Source: Cryptomeria japonica (taxonomy: Eukaryota > Streptophyta > Pinopsida > Cupressales > Cupressaceae). From it: a DNA stretch of 64,000 nucleotides. The translations under genes were made by a program, and so were the position numbers. The number at the start of each line of letters is the position of its first letter. Within the stretch, counting starts at the first letter, position 1. This document shows positions 11,070 to 23,270 of the stretch, piece after piece. Where the stretch lies: contig NC_081412.1 of assembly GCF_030272615.1 (NCBI RefSeq), forward strand, positions 142,248,247 through 142,312,246, written 5' to 3'. The notes under the pieces were generated by a model, which saw only the letters and a list, made by a program, of their open reading frames with translations, was not told where the DNA came from and did not search any database.

Positions 11070-11689
11070 ATGGTACTAGTGATGGGGCAACCAGATAGTA
11101 CAACTAAAACCCAAGTGAATAAAAAAATAGACTTAACCAAATTGGTTAAAACAATAGGTTTCATTGATGAATACTATGATATTTATGACCCTGTTATCCA
11201 TGGTGAAAACCGAATCATAGAAATTAGATATGCATTGTCTAATAAGGTGAGAGATCCAGATACGGAAAAATATATTGTCTTTAACATAATGTTAAATGCA
11301 AGTACAAATAAAATTGCATCGTGGTATGTTGGACTTCCTAGCATGGTGTTACCTGAAGTATTCCCTTGCCTAGAAATTGTCATGGCTTGTACCCAAAATT
11401 ATGATGAAGATAGAAAAGAAATTGTTAATAAAAATACTCAAGAGGAAATTTTGTCCATAACCGAGGGAGAATTTGCTCATTTGTTGAACCTAGGGTAAGA
11501 AGCACAAAACTCAAATGCCCACATTGACCTAGGAAAGTTGGCAAAGAAATATGATAGAATCGACGTAAATTTTAAAGATTCATTTATTAAAGGTTTAATA
11601 GTGTGTGGTCTTGATTGGATCAGAATCATAAGCCTCCTTATGATTATAATATTTTTGTGCCATGGGTTCAAGATACTATTTCCTTGCTA
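11070..11689 (+). pseudogene. Unidentified ORF block, segment 1
   Basis: ATG at 11070 opens MVLVMGQPDSTTKTQV and reads to TAA at 11496-11498, then continues in frame (HIDLGKLAKKYDRIDVNFKD) to a TAA near 11687. The sequence has normal amino-acid complexity: YALSNKVRDPDTEKYIVFN, NKIASWYVGLPSMVLPEVF, EEILSITEGEF. I cannot assign a domain. It looks like the N-terminal part of a repeat-borne protein continued in the following segments. There are no gag zinc knuckles or pol motifs. Confidence 0.5.
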
Positions 11690-11704
11690 ACATTTTTCCT
11701 GTGA

Positions 11705-12268
11705 TTGGAAAATCATAGAGAAGTGGGTGTCAGCCTTCTTGAAATGATTCTTAATATCCATTGTGTAACAGAACTAGTAAGATTTTGTTTTGTTGAGCAC
11801 ATTGTTCAATCCATGCAAACACAATTACTAATGATTAAAATAGGTTCCTGTAAGACATTTAGGTTCACATCCTACTTGTGCTATTTTCTTTTATCAAATT
11901 ATCGTGCAATATTCGAGACCAACAAGCTTCACATTAAGGTCTATAAGATTGATGAGAAGACTTAGAATGGAACAAAGTGTCTAAAATATGAATGGGCACC
12001 TAATATAAGGATGAATGATAATAAAAATAACTACAACCATTTTGTAGACTTCTTTTTGGCACCAATGTATAATGATATTACAAGAACTCCAATGCCTAGA
12101 TTGCCTGTGTCTTGTAGAGATTGCATTCAACTCGGAAGTCAAATACAATTGGCTGATTGGTTCTTCATGGAAGATTACACTGTTTTAAGGTTTTACGAAT
12201 CAGCAATAGAACCCTATAAACTTCCAATACATGTGACAAAGAGGTTTTTTGCATTGGAGTACGTATGA
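11705..12268 (+). pseudogene. Unidentified ORF block, segment 2
   Basis: A frame from 11705 to TGA at 12266-12268 is interrupted by one TAG at 11963-11965. It includes SYLCYFLLSNYRAIFE, FVDFFLAPMYNDITRTPMPR, ADWFFMEDYTVLRFYESAIE and PYKLPIHVTKRFFALEYV. It overlaps the next segment by ATGA at 12265, most easily explained by a frameshift in one ancestral protein. Function unknown. Confidence 0.5.
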
Positions 12269-14826
12269 CAGTTGGAGAGCATAGATGTACTCTTTCATGG
12301 TCAGCAAAAGAAGAGCATATTTCCTTCCTTGCCTTTCTCATGTGGTTCACATTTGACAGAAAAGCAATTGAAGTGGCACATGATTTTTTGACAATTTTTA
12401 GCTTTGGTGTTAAGAGTCACTGGCAGTATGATCCACTCAGCATCATTCAAATAAGGCTTAAGAAAAATGGGAACTCTAAAAGGTTATGTCAACATGAAAG
12501 TAAACCATTGCTAGAAAAGCTTAGAAACATGGACTCCTGGGATGAGGTAAAAAAAGAGATGGAGAAAATTGCTGCTGACAATAAAATTTCAACAAAATAA
12601 TTGTCATCACAAATTATGGTATTGTACACACATAAAACAATAGAGCAGGGCATCCAAAATCAAAATGTAAACAGGAGGTCCTACAATTTCTACCAAAAAG
12701 CTACTAATCCATCTAACAAAGCTATTCCCCAAAAAATACTACATAAATGTAAAGATAGACATTGGACTCAAACTAAAATAAATGATTTTTGGACTATGAG
12801 GAAGAATCTCAGTGAACCAAAGACCAGTGTAGACTTTGATGAAATCGATGAGGATATGAGTTTAGAAAATTGTGGAATATGGAGCATCCCATAGAAGGAT
12901 ATGACAGAAGTGATAATGAAAATGAGTATGAGGTTGAGGTCACTCCAATAGCTACTTTAGTCTCTACAAAATTTGAGTGGAGTTGATGCTTCCATGAAAG
13001 AAAAATATAGAAAAGGGGAAAACATTATGGAAAAAATAGGGTTTGAAGGTGGCAGTCTAGGTCCCAGAGGAGAAGGCCCTTGTTTTCCACTTGAGGTACC
13101 TCTTCCATCAAATTCAAAATCAAAACATCTTGAGAAACCAATCATTGGACTTGATTCATCAGATTCATCACATAAAGGTACTACTCATTACCCTGCATCT
13201 CCATTTCAATTTGTTAGAGCTTCAAAACCACCTTGTGAAGACACTCAAATTCAATCACAACCACTACCACAACATGGTATTCCTATTGGTGGTGAATCAA
13301 GTGCTACTTCCACTAATGGGGAATCTTGGGATAGTATTTTTATTAGTGTTCAATCAAGTTCCACTATCACTGGTGGGGATGGCATGGGTACTAATACTAG
13401 TTGTCTTGATCAAGTGCAACAACAAGATATCTCTCACAAGAGGACACTAGTAATAGATACTATGAAAAATCCTCGTGATCAAGGTAATGTGAAGAAGCAA
13501 AAGGTTATGACAACAATGGAGAGTACAAAAACACCTTTAGAACAAACTACACTTGCAAGTGAAGGTGGGATGGGATTAGGAATGACTTTTGGTACTCCTC
13601 AAAATACATTAGTTAGAACCATAGGCATAGGTGGAGCCTCATATATCACTGCAAGTGCTATTTCACCTTTCAAACATTCAATTTCTTCAAGAAACCTAGA
13701 TTTTCATTACAATGATTTCTTTAATAAATTTTCACAAACAACAAATATCTATAAAGAAAAAAAGAAGACATTGAAGAGGGGTGCCCTTACTACAACTTTA
13801 GAGGAACAACCTGCATCAAACATGGTATTTCCCACATATGACCTAAACAAAGATATGATGGAGTTCATGGTTTTTATGTCCCCAAATAAAGATAAAAATC
13901 CACCACAAAGTTAGATAGATCCCTCTAAATTTCACGTTATCACCCTCCAAGTGGATTTTTCTAAAGTTCAAAATGTGGACAAAATTAGTGTGTCAAAAAA
14001 GACCAACGAAGTGATCTACACTTCATTGCTAAAGATGGAGAGAGAGAAAAATAAGGTGGTGAAACAAATGGAAAAGTTATAGGAAAACCTGGCAAATGAA
14101 AAAGAAAAGAGGAAAGCAATATATAACAAGTGCAATGAATTACAAAAAAGGATAAAAAATTTGGCCTCTACCTCGGCAATTACAGTGCAGGAATAGATGG
14201 AGGCAGAATTGAAGGAACTGAGGGAAAAATTAGATGAAAGCATTAAAAAATTTGATGATGAAAGAGCCACTTTATCAAAATTATACAGAAGCCTAGAGTC
14301 TCCTGCTACCTTAAACAAAAATTTACAGAACCAATTGGAGCATGAGACAAAAAAAAAACATTTGGAAGAGAAAGAAGAGGAAGAAAGAAAAAAATGTGCA
14401 CAAATGAAAGAAGAGTTGCAGAATGCAAATAATAAAATCAAAAATTTGGAAGATAGATTGAAGGACAATATGAAAAATACAGTGAAGTATATAAAAGAAA
14501 ACATTTAGGGGAAAATAATGTAGAGGGGTGACAAGTTGTGTGAATGGTTGGAATTGAATGAAAGTCTGAGAGTATGTTTTTGGAAGCTCAAAGAGCACAT
14601 TAATAAGAACAAAAATGTTTATTCAAAAGAGAATATTGCAAAAAATATTTTGCAAGAAGTCTACAGTAACAGTGATAGCTATTTGGCATCCAAGGGAATT
14701 AAGAGCCGCATTGATGCCTCAGTTAAGGCATCATCTATCATTCAAAAATGCCAGAAACTAAGGGAAGCACAGGAAATTTTGGATAAAGGTGGGAAAAATT
14801 TATTGAAGCTACAACCAATTTGTTAA
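12265..14826 (+). pseudogene. Unidentified ORF block, segment 3: G-patch-like motif and coiled coil
   Basis: One frame of 853 codons before the final TAA (14824-14826). It has nine internal stops: TAA at 12598 and TAG at 12892, 12949, 12958, 13912, 14080, 14194, 14506 and 14521. Near 13009-13100 it reads GENIMEKIGFEGGSLGPRGE, which fits the glycine pattern of a G-patch, an RNA/protein-interaction motif also found in some retroelement polyproteins. Then comes a Ser/Thr/Gln-rich linker (13100-13900). From 14041 to 14505 a strongly charged K/E/L region forms a clear coiled-coil candidate. A short helical tail follows (14536-14823). Between 12895 and 12972 another frame reads more smoothly, so a local frameshift pair is possible. 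It could be a non-autonomous retroelement protein; no pol motif is present. Confidence 0.55.
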
Positions 14827-15973
14827 ATCTTGGTTTGAAAAAGAGTGTTGACACATCAAATAAATTCATTGGAAAAGAAGCTTTCAAAAATAGGATGGAG
14901 GACAAAAAGAAGTCTGATTTAGACTTGCTTTCTAAGGACACAACTCCTCATAACTTTGAAAGCGGTATTGGGTGAAATAGAGGAGTCAAGTCACTCTTCC
15001 AAATATGGATTGCTAACAAAATTGTAGTTGACTTACTATAATTTAAAAAAAATTGGACTTCCATCAAATAGAGAGTAGAGCACCCTACAAAAACTGGCAC
15101 AAAGATCTTATGAATCATAGTATGTATTGCATAGTTTTCTTCTTTTACTCTTAATTTCAAGGTTTTCTGCTTTTGGCATCACTTCAAATAACTCTATTTT
15201 ATGAACAAGAAAAATGCAGCACTCACTATTACTTATCCAGCCTATGATTCACACCTTCATCCTTGTAAATTATTCTCATTTTCTCTCGGATTTTAACTTT
15301 TCTACCTTTCTCTATTTTTGATTTCTAGGATTTGTGTGCTACTATTCTCTATATTTAATTTTTCATGGCTTGAATTAAGTTTTAAGTTTGAACTTTGTTT
15401 TTTTGAACTGGATGAGGAGACATGTAGTAGTTGCTAAATTGCTAATCCGGCCTATGCCTTCAGCCTTGTAAAATTGTACTAAGTTTGTGATATTGATGGG
15501 ACAATAGATTCAGTGTCTTGGTAACTGATTTTGATGTTGAGTCTTCACATGTTGTAAATAGACCTGAAGTTGTTGTTCCTCCCTTGTTTCTATAAAAGGG
15601 AATTCAGGGTCATTCGCAAAGGGTTCTGAAATTTCATATTGACTTTTGCATAGAGAAACACATAGAGTTGTGTATTGAATGAATTGTATCATGTGGCTAT
15701 ATTTTGAAAGAATTAATGAAAATCTCAACATGTCTAAATAAACATCACTCTATCAATAAATAGATTACGCTCTTTTATTCTGCTATTTTCAATCTAAAAT
15801 TAGAAAGTTGAAAAATGCAATTGCAAATCAATATTAAATTTTAATTGTAAAAAGTTGTCAAACACACAAAATATCATCAAGTTATCAACCATAATAATAA
15901 GTGTTTGTAATATGAATGAGGAGATACAATAATAAGATTAATAAGTACCTAGGAACTACTAGTGCTAAATCTC
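14827..15973. other. Gene-free stretch with LTR-like promoter sequence
   Basis: No supported gene. Two related blocks near 15230 and 15440 (…CCGGCCTATG…CCTTGTAAA) recur. The segment around 15580-15615 resembles the core promoter of element B's LTRs. It may be a remnant LTR downstream of the 11-15 kb ORF block. Confidence 0.35.
15591..15598 (+). promoter_or_regulatory. TATA box resembling element B LTR promoter
   Basis: TATAAAAG is followed by GGAATTCAGGGTCATTCG. Element B LTRs have TATAAAAGGGAATTCAAGG at 42513 and 62293 in matching context, so this is probably the core promoter of a related, decayed LTR. Confidence 0.45.
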
Positions 15974-18635
15974 TTAAAGTTGCCATTCCTCCTCAACAAA
16001 TTCAGATTTTCCTTGATTCTTGTCTGTGTTTTCTTCACTCCAAGTTTGCATACCTCCACTAAACTGCATCTCAATGCTACCATTAGGTCTATTACATGAG
16101 TCAATTATCTCACTACCAATTTGGTTTGAAGTGTTTCCCAAACCTGTTCTTTCACATTTGGACCTCCAGATTTTCAGTGCCTTATCATAAGGAAAAGTGT
16201 GGACATCATACCTAGATGTATAGAGCCTCAAGCAATTTTCCAAATTCTTGTCTAGTTTTTTTCTCAGCTTTGATTTTAGGAACCCCAAAGCACTAAAAAA
16301 CTCTCTCATCCTCCATCAAACCCAATATCACAGTAAGACATAAATCAACAAGCTTGAAATATTCTGATATTGAATCACGCATCACTTCGCTCCAACCTAG
16401 ATTTTTCCAAAGCTTTGTTACTAATCCCTCTTCATGGGGGTTCTCCATTACATCATATTGTTCCCTCATAGTGTATGCAAAATGGGCTGATTTCTCTCTA
16501 AGAAGAGTTTTGTTTAAAATTTCATTTATAGTTACTCCATTGAATTCTTTGGATTTGCAAAATTGATTTATCAAAGTGAGTAGCTTAGTTCAAAAATCAG
16601 TTGAATTCTTGAGGTTCTAATATTGAGGAAACATAATAGACATGGATTCAAGTAGTTTCTCGAGAGGGAATGTGCTTCTAATATGTGAGGAAAGAGTAGT
16701 TACAGACTCAACAATCTTGCTAAACTCTTCCCTTGTAACTCTTGCTAGTCATTGCTTGGGGCACTTTCCTAGTTCCTCGGGCTCGACCATGGCAAAGTAG
16801 TGCATTAGTATCTCAACTCCGCATACACTAGTACATAACTTCTCATTTGCATCGACCTGTAAAAAGTTATCAGGGTTGTTCAAATCTATGAGTGTCCACC
16901 ACTTAGGAAATTTTTCATCAGATAATGTTGATTGAGATCCATAGAGATTATCGAGGGTGAGGCATGTCATCTTACACAACTGAGCATATTCTGCAATATA
17001 CATAGCTCTTTGCTGGGGGTTTTTCATAATTTTCCTCATTTCCTCTAGCATGGGGAGAATAGATACTAAAGTTAATAGTGTCTCTATATTACTTAACCTC
17101 CGAAGAAGGTCTGGAAATTTTGGTTGCTCTGATTCATCATGATTTGTGTGAAATAGTCCAATCAAGGATGGATATTCTAAAAAAACTCAATGCACTAGTC
17201 CATCCAAAGAGATACATCTGGTATCATTATCCTTAAGAAGTTTGTTCTCATCGATTATTCCATCAACAAAGTGTTGAAATTCCATAAATCATTTGGGACT
17301 TCGACAAAAGTGTGAGTAGAGCTCTCTGATTGAATGTTCAATTTTTTTTACTAGAGCATGCTTGCTCAAAATTCTAAAAGCTAGATTCATTTTGTGGGCC
17401 ATGCAGTGAATGCCAGTAATGTACAGAGTGCACAAGAACTTTCCATCTTTGTGCAAAGACTACTCCTGTGACCTTGCATTACTGAAGCTCCAACACACAC
17501 CAACTTTTTGGCAATTGTCATGTCATCCATACCTCCATATTCAATTAAACAACTCTTCACTAGTTGAAATATTTTTTTCATTATCATGCTATCCTTTATT
17601 TTAGCATCAGATAGTAGATGAGGTTGGCGCGCATGATTCTGTACAGTATAAAAATGCATTCATACCCACAAAGTATTATCTACTACTGTAACTTCATCTA
17701 AAGACAACACAATAAAGTTTGACTCTCTTATTTTTTCCTTACCATCTTCTTTTTCAAGCTCAACAAGACAACTTGCCCATTCTCATCCACTATTTACTGA
17801 CCAGTAACTATTAGGATAGTTAGGAACTCTCAAAAAGTGTAATAAACCACTCATTGGTGGGTAGTTTGTCATAGCATGCCCTCTACTCAAAATATAAAAA
17901 ACAACACTTAATTGAACAACTTTTCCCAATTGTTCTATTTGCATTGCTTTTCTAAGAATAGCTTCAATAGAACCTTTAACTTCAACATGATTCATCAGTA
18001 ATTTCTCCTGAAAATAAAATTCTTCGGCATTCCTCACATGCTTACATTCCTCCTTTGTTTTTCATCTTATCACTGATTTTTCAACTCCATCTATCATTTG
18101 TTTTTTCGTAAACTTTACCCATATGCTTTTATATGGTGTCAATTTTTAGTTGCAACCTCTTTTCTTTTTTATGTTTCCAAGTGCAAATCTTACACCTGCA
18201 TTCTATTGGAGGCTCGTCTTTAATTGGATTCTCCATTGGTTCAATAAATGGATACTTTGACACCCAATTAATTTGAAAATTCCTCACTAGCATATCCCAC
18301 TCCTGATCCTTTTTTTATTTAGCTTTTCTTTTCCCCTTCTATGCATTATCATCTATAGCATTATCACCCGAGTCAATTATATCATTCTGGCTAACCTAGG
18401 TATCTACTAGAAAATCTTCTTCAAGTTCATCGTGATTTGAGATATCAAGTCTACCACCTTGTACAATATGTGGTGTAGGTTGTGAATTTTGTACTTGTAC
18501 TTGTGATGATGTACCTTCCTAAATTTCACCATAATATTTGCCAATGTCCAAGTATGATGACAGTGTTTTGCATTTTACAGGCCTCTCTTGGCCTTCCCCA
18601 CATGCAGAATTCCTACCCTTCTTTCTGTTTGACAT
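15974..18635 (-). pseudogene. hAT-like transposase pseudogene
   Basis: Reading leftward from ATG at 18635 (MSNRKKGRNSACGEG), the frame passes many stops and shifts. An N-terminal zinc-finger-like region (CRCKICTWKHKK, then LQLKIDTI) is followed near 17700 by LDEVTVVDNTLWV, near 17520 by the GGMDDMTIAKKLVCVGAS block, and near 16200 by LKSKLRKKLDKNLENCLRLY with TFPYDKALKIWR. The order of a cysteine-rich DNA-binding region, an aspartate-containing core and a C-terminal helical region resembles domesticated or mobile hAT-superfamily proteins of plants. Best open pieces: 17783-18037, 17387-17659, 16749-17165, 16293-16574, 15974-16309. I could not identify terminal inverted repeats or an 8-bp target duplication. 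Assignment to hAT is by remembered family style and is moderate. Confidence 0.55.
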
Positions 18636-20389
18636 CTCCAATGAAATAAAGGCTATTAAAAAAATATCAACTTGTTGATAAGTAATAATAGACTATATGA
18701 TTCATTGGCCCTACGACCTACAATCTAGATGTCCGAGGTCTCTTGGGTGACCACTAATGAGTCCCCACTGAATAAGAATGAACTCAATAGTGCAAACAGA
18801 TAAAGATGAATTTGGAATAATATTATAACACTTCAGAAATATGATCACTTACCTTTAGGTCACTAGAAATTGCCAATGCAGTCAACAACAATGGTTGTTC
18901 CTAGTCTAAAACTTTGCTAGTGATCTGAATTGAGAGCTCAAAACTGACCAAATTGTGTAGAGATAAATATGATCTTTGACTGTATTTATACCAATCCTTA
19001 TTTGGCAAATTTGGTAGGAATTTTATATGGTATACAAATATTTGGCGATTATGGTTTGTCCAGTTAATTGGCAATTATAATAGAGTTAGCAAAAATTGGG
19101 GTAAAATGAGACACACTTCCATAAAATGCCAGGTGAATTGGGTCCTCCTGGCCAATAAATATTTATATGGCTATTTGCGAATTATGACCGTCTACTAAGA
19201 TAACCTTGGAAAGTGTAGGCGAAAATATTGAATTTACCGTGTGGAAAATGTAGATTCTATTGGCAAAATCTTGATAGAGATACAATTAATTACATAAAAC
19301 AATGGGCGATTGGGCCATGCATTTGACAAATATTTATAAAGTCCAAGAGACATGGCCACCCCTGATTGGTACAATATATTCACCATTTTCTAGGTTGTCG
19401 ATGTGAAATACTAGCCAATGGCGAATATTCACCACTAAAGTAAACCCTGGATTAGACCAAGAGGATTGCAAGGACTAACAAAAGAAATGTTAGTAAGATG
19501 AAATTAGATGAAGAAAAATTAGTGGATAAGAAAAAATTTCTTTCACAAATGCATAAAATGTAGGTGAGAACCTTTATTTGATATGGAAAAATAGATGTAG
19601 CACACCATGCAAATGAAGGCTAGGGGATAATGCAACCCTTTGCATAATACAGGCACATCATAGACAAGGAATGAATCAAAACATCCTAAGACATGATGTG
19701 TGTCAAAGGTCAAGGTATGTGCAGTGTTCACAAAGTGAACATACTTATCACAAACACCCAAGACATATTTGCCCCAGAATGCTACGAAACACTCCGCAAA
19801 CAAAAGACAAAAAAACAATGGACCATGAGCCATCCCAACCACTCTAAATCTCTCAGTGACATCACCGAGCTACATAGGAACACATTAAAAAATAAATCAA
19901 TAAAAGATAAGATGCACAAATTCAAACAAGTCTAACAACCATTCTGATCTTCATTGTCAAAGTGATAGTGTTGTGGTGAAAGGAATATCATGTTGTCTGG
20001 TTTCAGGGAATGCAGTACCCTGTCTGAGATAGGACATAGTCTGATTTTGAGTATACCACACCCTGTATAAGACCCATGATAATATTCACAAAAGGATTGA
20101 TAATTTTGATGTTATATGATTGATAAAACAATTTTGATCAGTTTGAATGCTTGGTTTGCTGAATAGTTCATCTATTAATGCGTGATTTGTTTAAGCACAA
20201 TGTTTATCATGTTTTCTGTCAGACGTCTGTTGAAATGTTTGTCTATACATACAAAAGGGACAATTTATTAAATAAATGAAAATGTTGTGATTGTTTTTTG
20301 TATTTTTTAATATTTTCAAATTTTGGGGGGTTTTTGAACTTTTTGATTTTTTTGGTGCTTTTTTTTTTCAGGATATTTTATGGTTTTTT
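18636..20389. other. Gene-free stretch
   Basis: A/T-rich with scattered repeats of GGCGA/TTGGC type between 19000 and 19450. No gene I can support. Part of it may be the 5' flank and terminus of the hAT-like element. Confidence 0.45.
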
Positions 20390-20760
20390 TGTGTTTAATT
20401 TCAGGACATTTTTCAATTTTTTGTGATTATTTTAAGACATTTTTTAATTCTTTTGTGATTATTTTAGGACATTTTTTTATTTTTTAATGTTTTTTTCAGG
20501 ACATTTTTTCATTTGTTTATGTTTTCTCAGGACTTAATTTTAGTTTTAGGGATTTTTTCAAGACTTTATTTGATTTTTAGGGATTGTTTCAGGATCATAT
20601 TTGATTTTCAGTGATTTTTTCAAGATCATATTTGATTTTTAGCGTTTTTTTCAGGACCTTATTTGATTTTTAGGGATTTTTTAAGGATTATATTTGATTT
20701 TTAGTGATTTTTTTAGGATCATATTTGATTTTTAGTGATTTTTTTCTTTTTTCATTTTTT
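20390..20760. repeat. T-rich degenerate minisatellite
   Basis: Repeated units of about 30-35 bp built from TTTTCAGGACATTTTTT and later GATCATATTTGATTTTTAG. The unit drifts from left to right, as in a decaying tandem array. Confidence 0.7.
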
Positions 20761-20989
20761 TTGTATTTTTCACTTTTTAGTAGAAAATGGACATGTGATA
20801 GGGGATGGAAGAAGGGCTTCAACATCTTGTTGTTTGGATAGTAGCCTTTAAAAATGGACCATGGCCTTTAAAAGTATGCTTAAAGACATTGGTAGGATAA
20901 TGACATGAAAGTGAGATGGGACTAAGGTAAGGATTTATGCAAAGGATTGGATCAAAGGGACAAAAGGATGAAAAAGAGGTGTTGGATAA

Positions 20990-21896
20990 TGGATAGGGTA
21001 TTGAAATAATTGGGCTTGAGTAGAAGGAAATTACAGCAAGATCAACAATGGCACACACCTTGAGGGGTGGTGGACTGATGAAGGAAAAGTGGATTTTAGA
21101 TATGGAGATTTTGAAAGAGAAATAGCTAGGGATTTTGGGACATAAGGACCCAAAATGGATGAAGGAGGTGATAGAGGAATAGATTTGAAAGGTTTGGATG
21201 GATGAATAGCAATTTTGGATGCCAATTTTGATTTTTCTTTTGATTTTTTTGCTTCAAGGAGCTGCTTAGGAACCCACTTTGTTTTGATTTTTAATTCTTT
21301 TGTGGTTCCTTGGAACGCATTGCTTCTACAAGTTCCTTAGGAACCCATATAGATTTTGACTTTTCTTTTTGAGCAATAGGCCTTTGTGGCCATTTTGATT
21401 TTTCTTTTTCTTTTTGGATCATATTTTGCTTTGCTTTGACATGTTGATCCTTGAATACATGTGGATTGTTGGAGTTATGAATTTTATTCTTTGCATCCAA
21501 ATTTCTTGAAGAGGGAAAGGAATGTATGGATGGATAGGAATGATATGGAGGTCGTTTGGATGGATGGAAGGTGCTCAAAGATGAGTTCCTTTTTTGACCC
21601 TACATAAGGGATGAAGGGATATAAGGTCCTAAGGTAAATTAAAGTAATGAAGGGGAAGGTGTATGCTTGGATTTAGGTGGAGTGATACCAATGTCTTGAG
21701 GAATTTCACTGAAGGTCCACCACTTTGCCTTTGTGAATATTTTGACTTGTAGAAGACTCTTTACTTTGGCAAGAAGATATGAGTGCATTATGAAGGGGAT
21801 ATGATATGATAGGAATGATGGGATCATGAATTGGATTACACTGGAATAAAGTGGAGGATCCAATTGTGCATGTAGGGGGTTCATGAATATCTTGCA
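20990..21896 (-). pseudogene. Element F polyprotein, distal part
   Basis: Minus-strand coding-like sequence just downstream (in element sense) of the insertion site of element D. It starts QDIHEPPTCTIGSS and continues through shifted frames with basic blocks (MIQKEKEKSKWPQRP, WVPKELVEAMRS) and a Pro/Ser-rich end. Joining it across the D insertion (one CCAAC retained) continues the frame from 35758 upward. Low complexity and no recognisable enzymatic motif: probably the gag-like N-terminal portion of an old retroelement. Confidence 0.5.
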
Positions 21897-21901
21897 CCAA
21901 C

Positions 21902-22837
21902 TATTGGAATCTAAGAACACTAAGAGGTGGGGGGGGGTGAATCAGTGTTCTGTCAGTATAATCCATTTTAACCTTATTAATAATGTAATTCAGTAACCAG
22001 TAAACACAAAGGAATATAATAGCAAATAAAAATGAAGCAACCACAAGAGCATACACCATAACACAAAGATTTATACATGGAAAACCTCAAAGAGGAAAAC
22101 CATGGTGGGATTGGTGCCCCACAATATCTATCCACTGGCCAAATGAATAAATATTACAATAGGGGCCTGCACATACAGGAAGGCCAACAACCTAGAGCAC
22201 ACTGCTCATCACAAGAGGAACCTCATTGATTACAAACACTAATTATGAAGTTACAAACAAAATTTTGAACTCTGAAAGTGGATCTGCTATGTTGGATGAG
22301 TTCCGATTAAAGCACAGTCTATACCATTTTTCACTGTGTCCTCCCTTACTGGTATCTTTCTTCACTTCCCAAACCTCTAAACCAATATCCAAGACTAAAT
22401 ACAAAATATTATATTCATATTTTGTCGATCAAGATTGCTCGCATAATATCACATCACTTTATCCCATTACATTCTATTACATCCTCAAAATAACCTAACC
22501 GGACTAACTTAAATACCCTTCCCAAACACAAACATAGATGCCTTATGTCTAATTACAATGATATTCACAATTTATTTACATGTTGGCCTAAACAAAAATA
22601 AATTCATTAAACTTCAAGACTGATGCCTTTCAATCTGCCATGTTGGCCTCATATATCGATTCCTAGTTTGCCAGTTTCCTTTGTCTGCTGATGACAGTTC
22701 CTTGAGTGTCGGATGACTTGAATATCAGCTACCAAACAATGAATACCAGTAAGTACCGATTAAGTGACCAACCCAAAATGGTGTGTGTTTCCATCAATGA
22801 CAACACAACTAAACCGGATGAGTGTCAATTGCAAACA
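21902..22837 (-). repeat. Element D 3' LTR (936 bp)
   Basis: The + strand begin reads TATTGGAATC (TG mutated to TA) and the end GCAAACA. It aligns throughout with 34779-35752. It includes the G-run hairpin, arms GAACACT (21915-21921) and AGTGTTC (21944-21950), a perfect 7-bp stem. Confidence 0.88.
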
Positions 22838-22854
22838 ATCTCCCCCTTTCGCAT
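22838..22854 (-). promoter_or_regulatory. Element D polypurine tract
   Basis: The + strand ATCTCCCCCTTTCGCAT is the complement of a purine tract of the AAAGGGGGAGAT type lying directly before the 3' LTR, matching element E (2391-2405). Confidence 0.8.
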
Positions 22855-23079
22855 TGATGGCAACACTCATGTGAAAAATGGATCGCTGAAGTGTTATTCT
22901 GGTTCCCTGCCAAAAACTCCAAAACTGATTTCAAAAACTATTGGAAGATTGCTCCCCTAAGCTATACATTACTTCTTATGTCCTAATCATTTTTCACATC
23001 AACCTCTCCCCCTTTGACACTAATGCCAAAGTCAGGGCAAATGAACGAAAGAATGAGAGAAAAATTGTGATTACCATAT

Positions 23080-23265
23080 CTAGATGAACTTGAAAATATC
23101 CGGGTAAGTATTCTTCAAAAATCCTAAGTATGCATCCCAACCTATCTTTAATATGCTCAAAATGGATACAAAACCATTAAGAATATATGCATGAAGCTCT
23201 TCTTCTGATAGGTCTGTCATAGTAGGTTTATTCATTAACTCTATTCTTTCCCTCTTGTGAAGTAT
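23080..23265 (-). pseudogene. Element D second ORF, C-terminal end
   Basis: Open to TAG at 23080-23082, reading LHKRERIELMNKPTMTDLSE and ending YPDIFKFI. It matches the last 60 residues of the element E ORF (ending YPDIFKYI at 2148). The rest of the ORF lies beyond copia element C, from 30458 upward. Confidence 0.75.
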
Positions 23266-23270
23266 CATAG

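Noticed and set aside
14016-14504. 162-codon minus-strand frame rich in F, S and L
   Set aside because: Shadow of the K/E-rich coiled-coil frame on the opposite strand.
15974-18635. Terminal inverted repeats and 8-bp duplication for the hAT-like element
   Set aside because: I looked on both flanks and found no convincing pair by eye.
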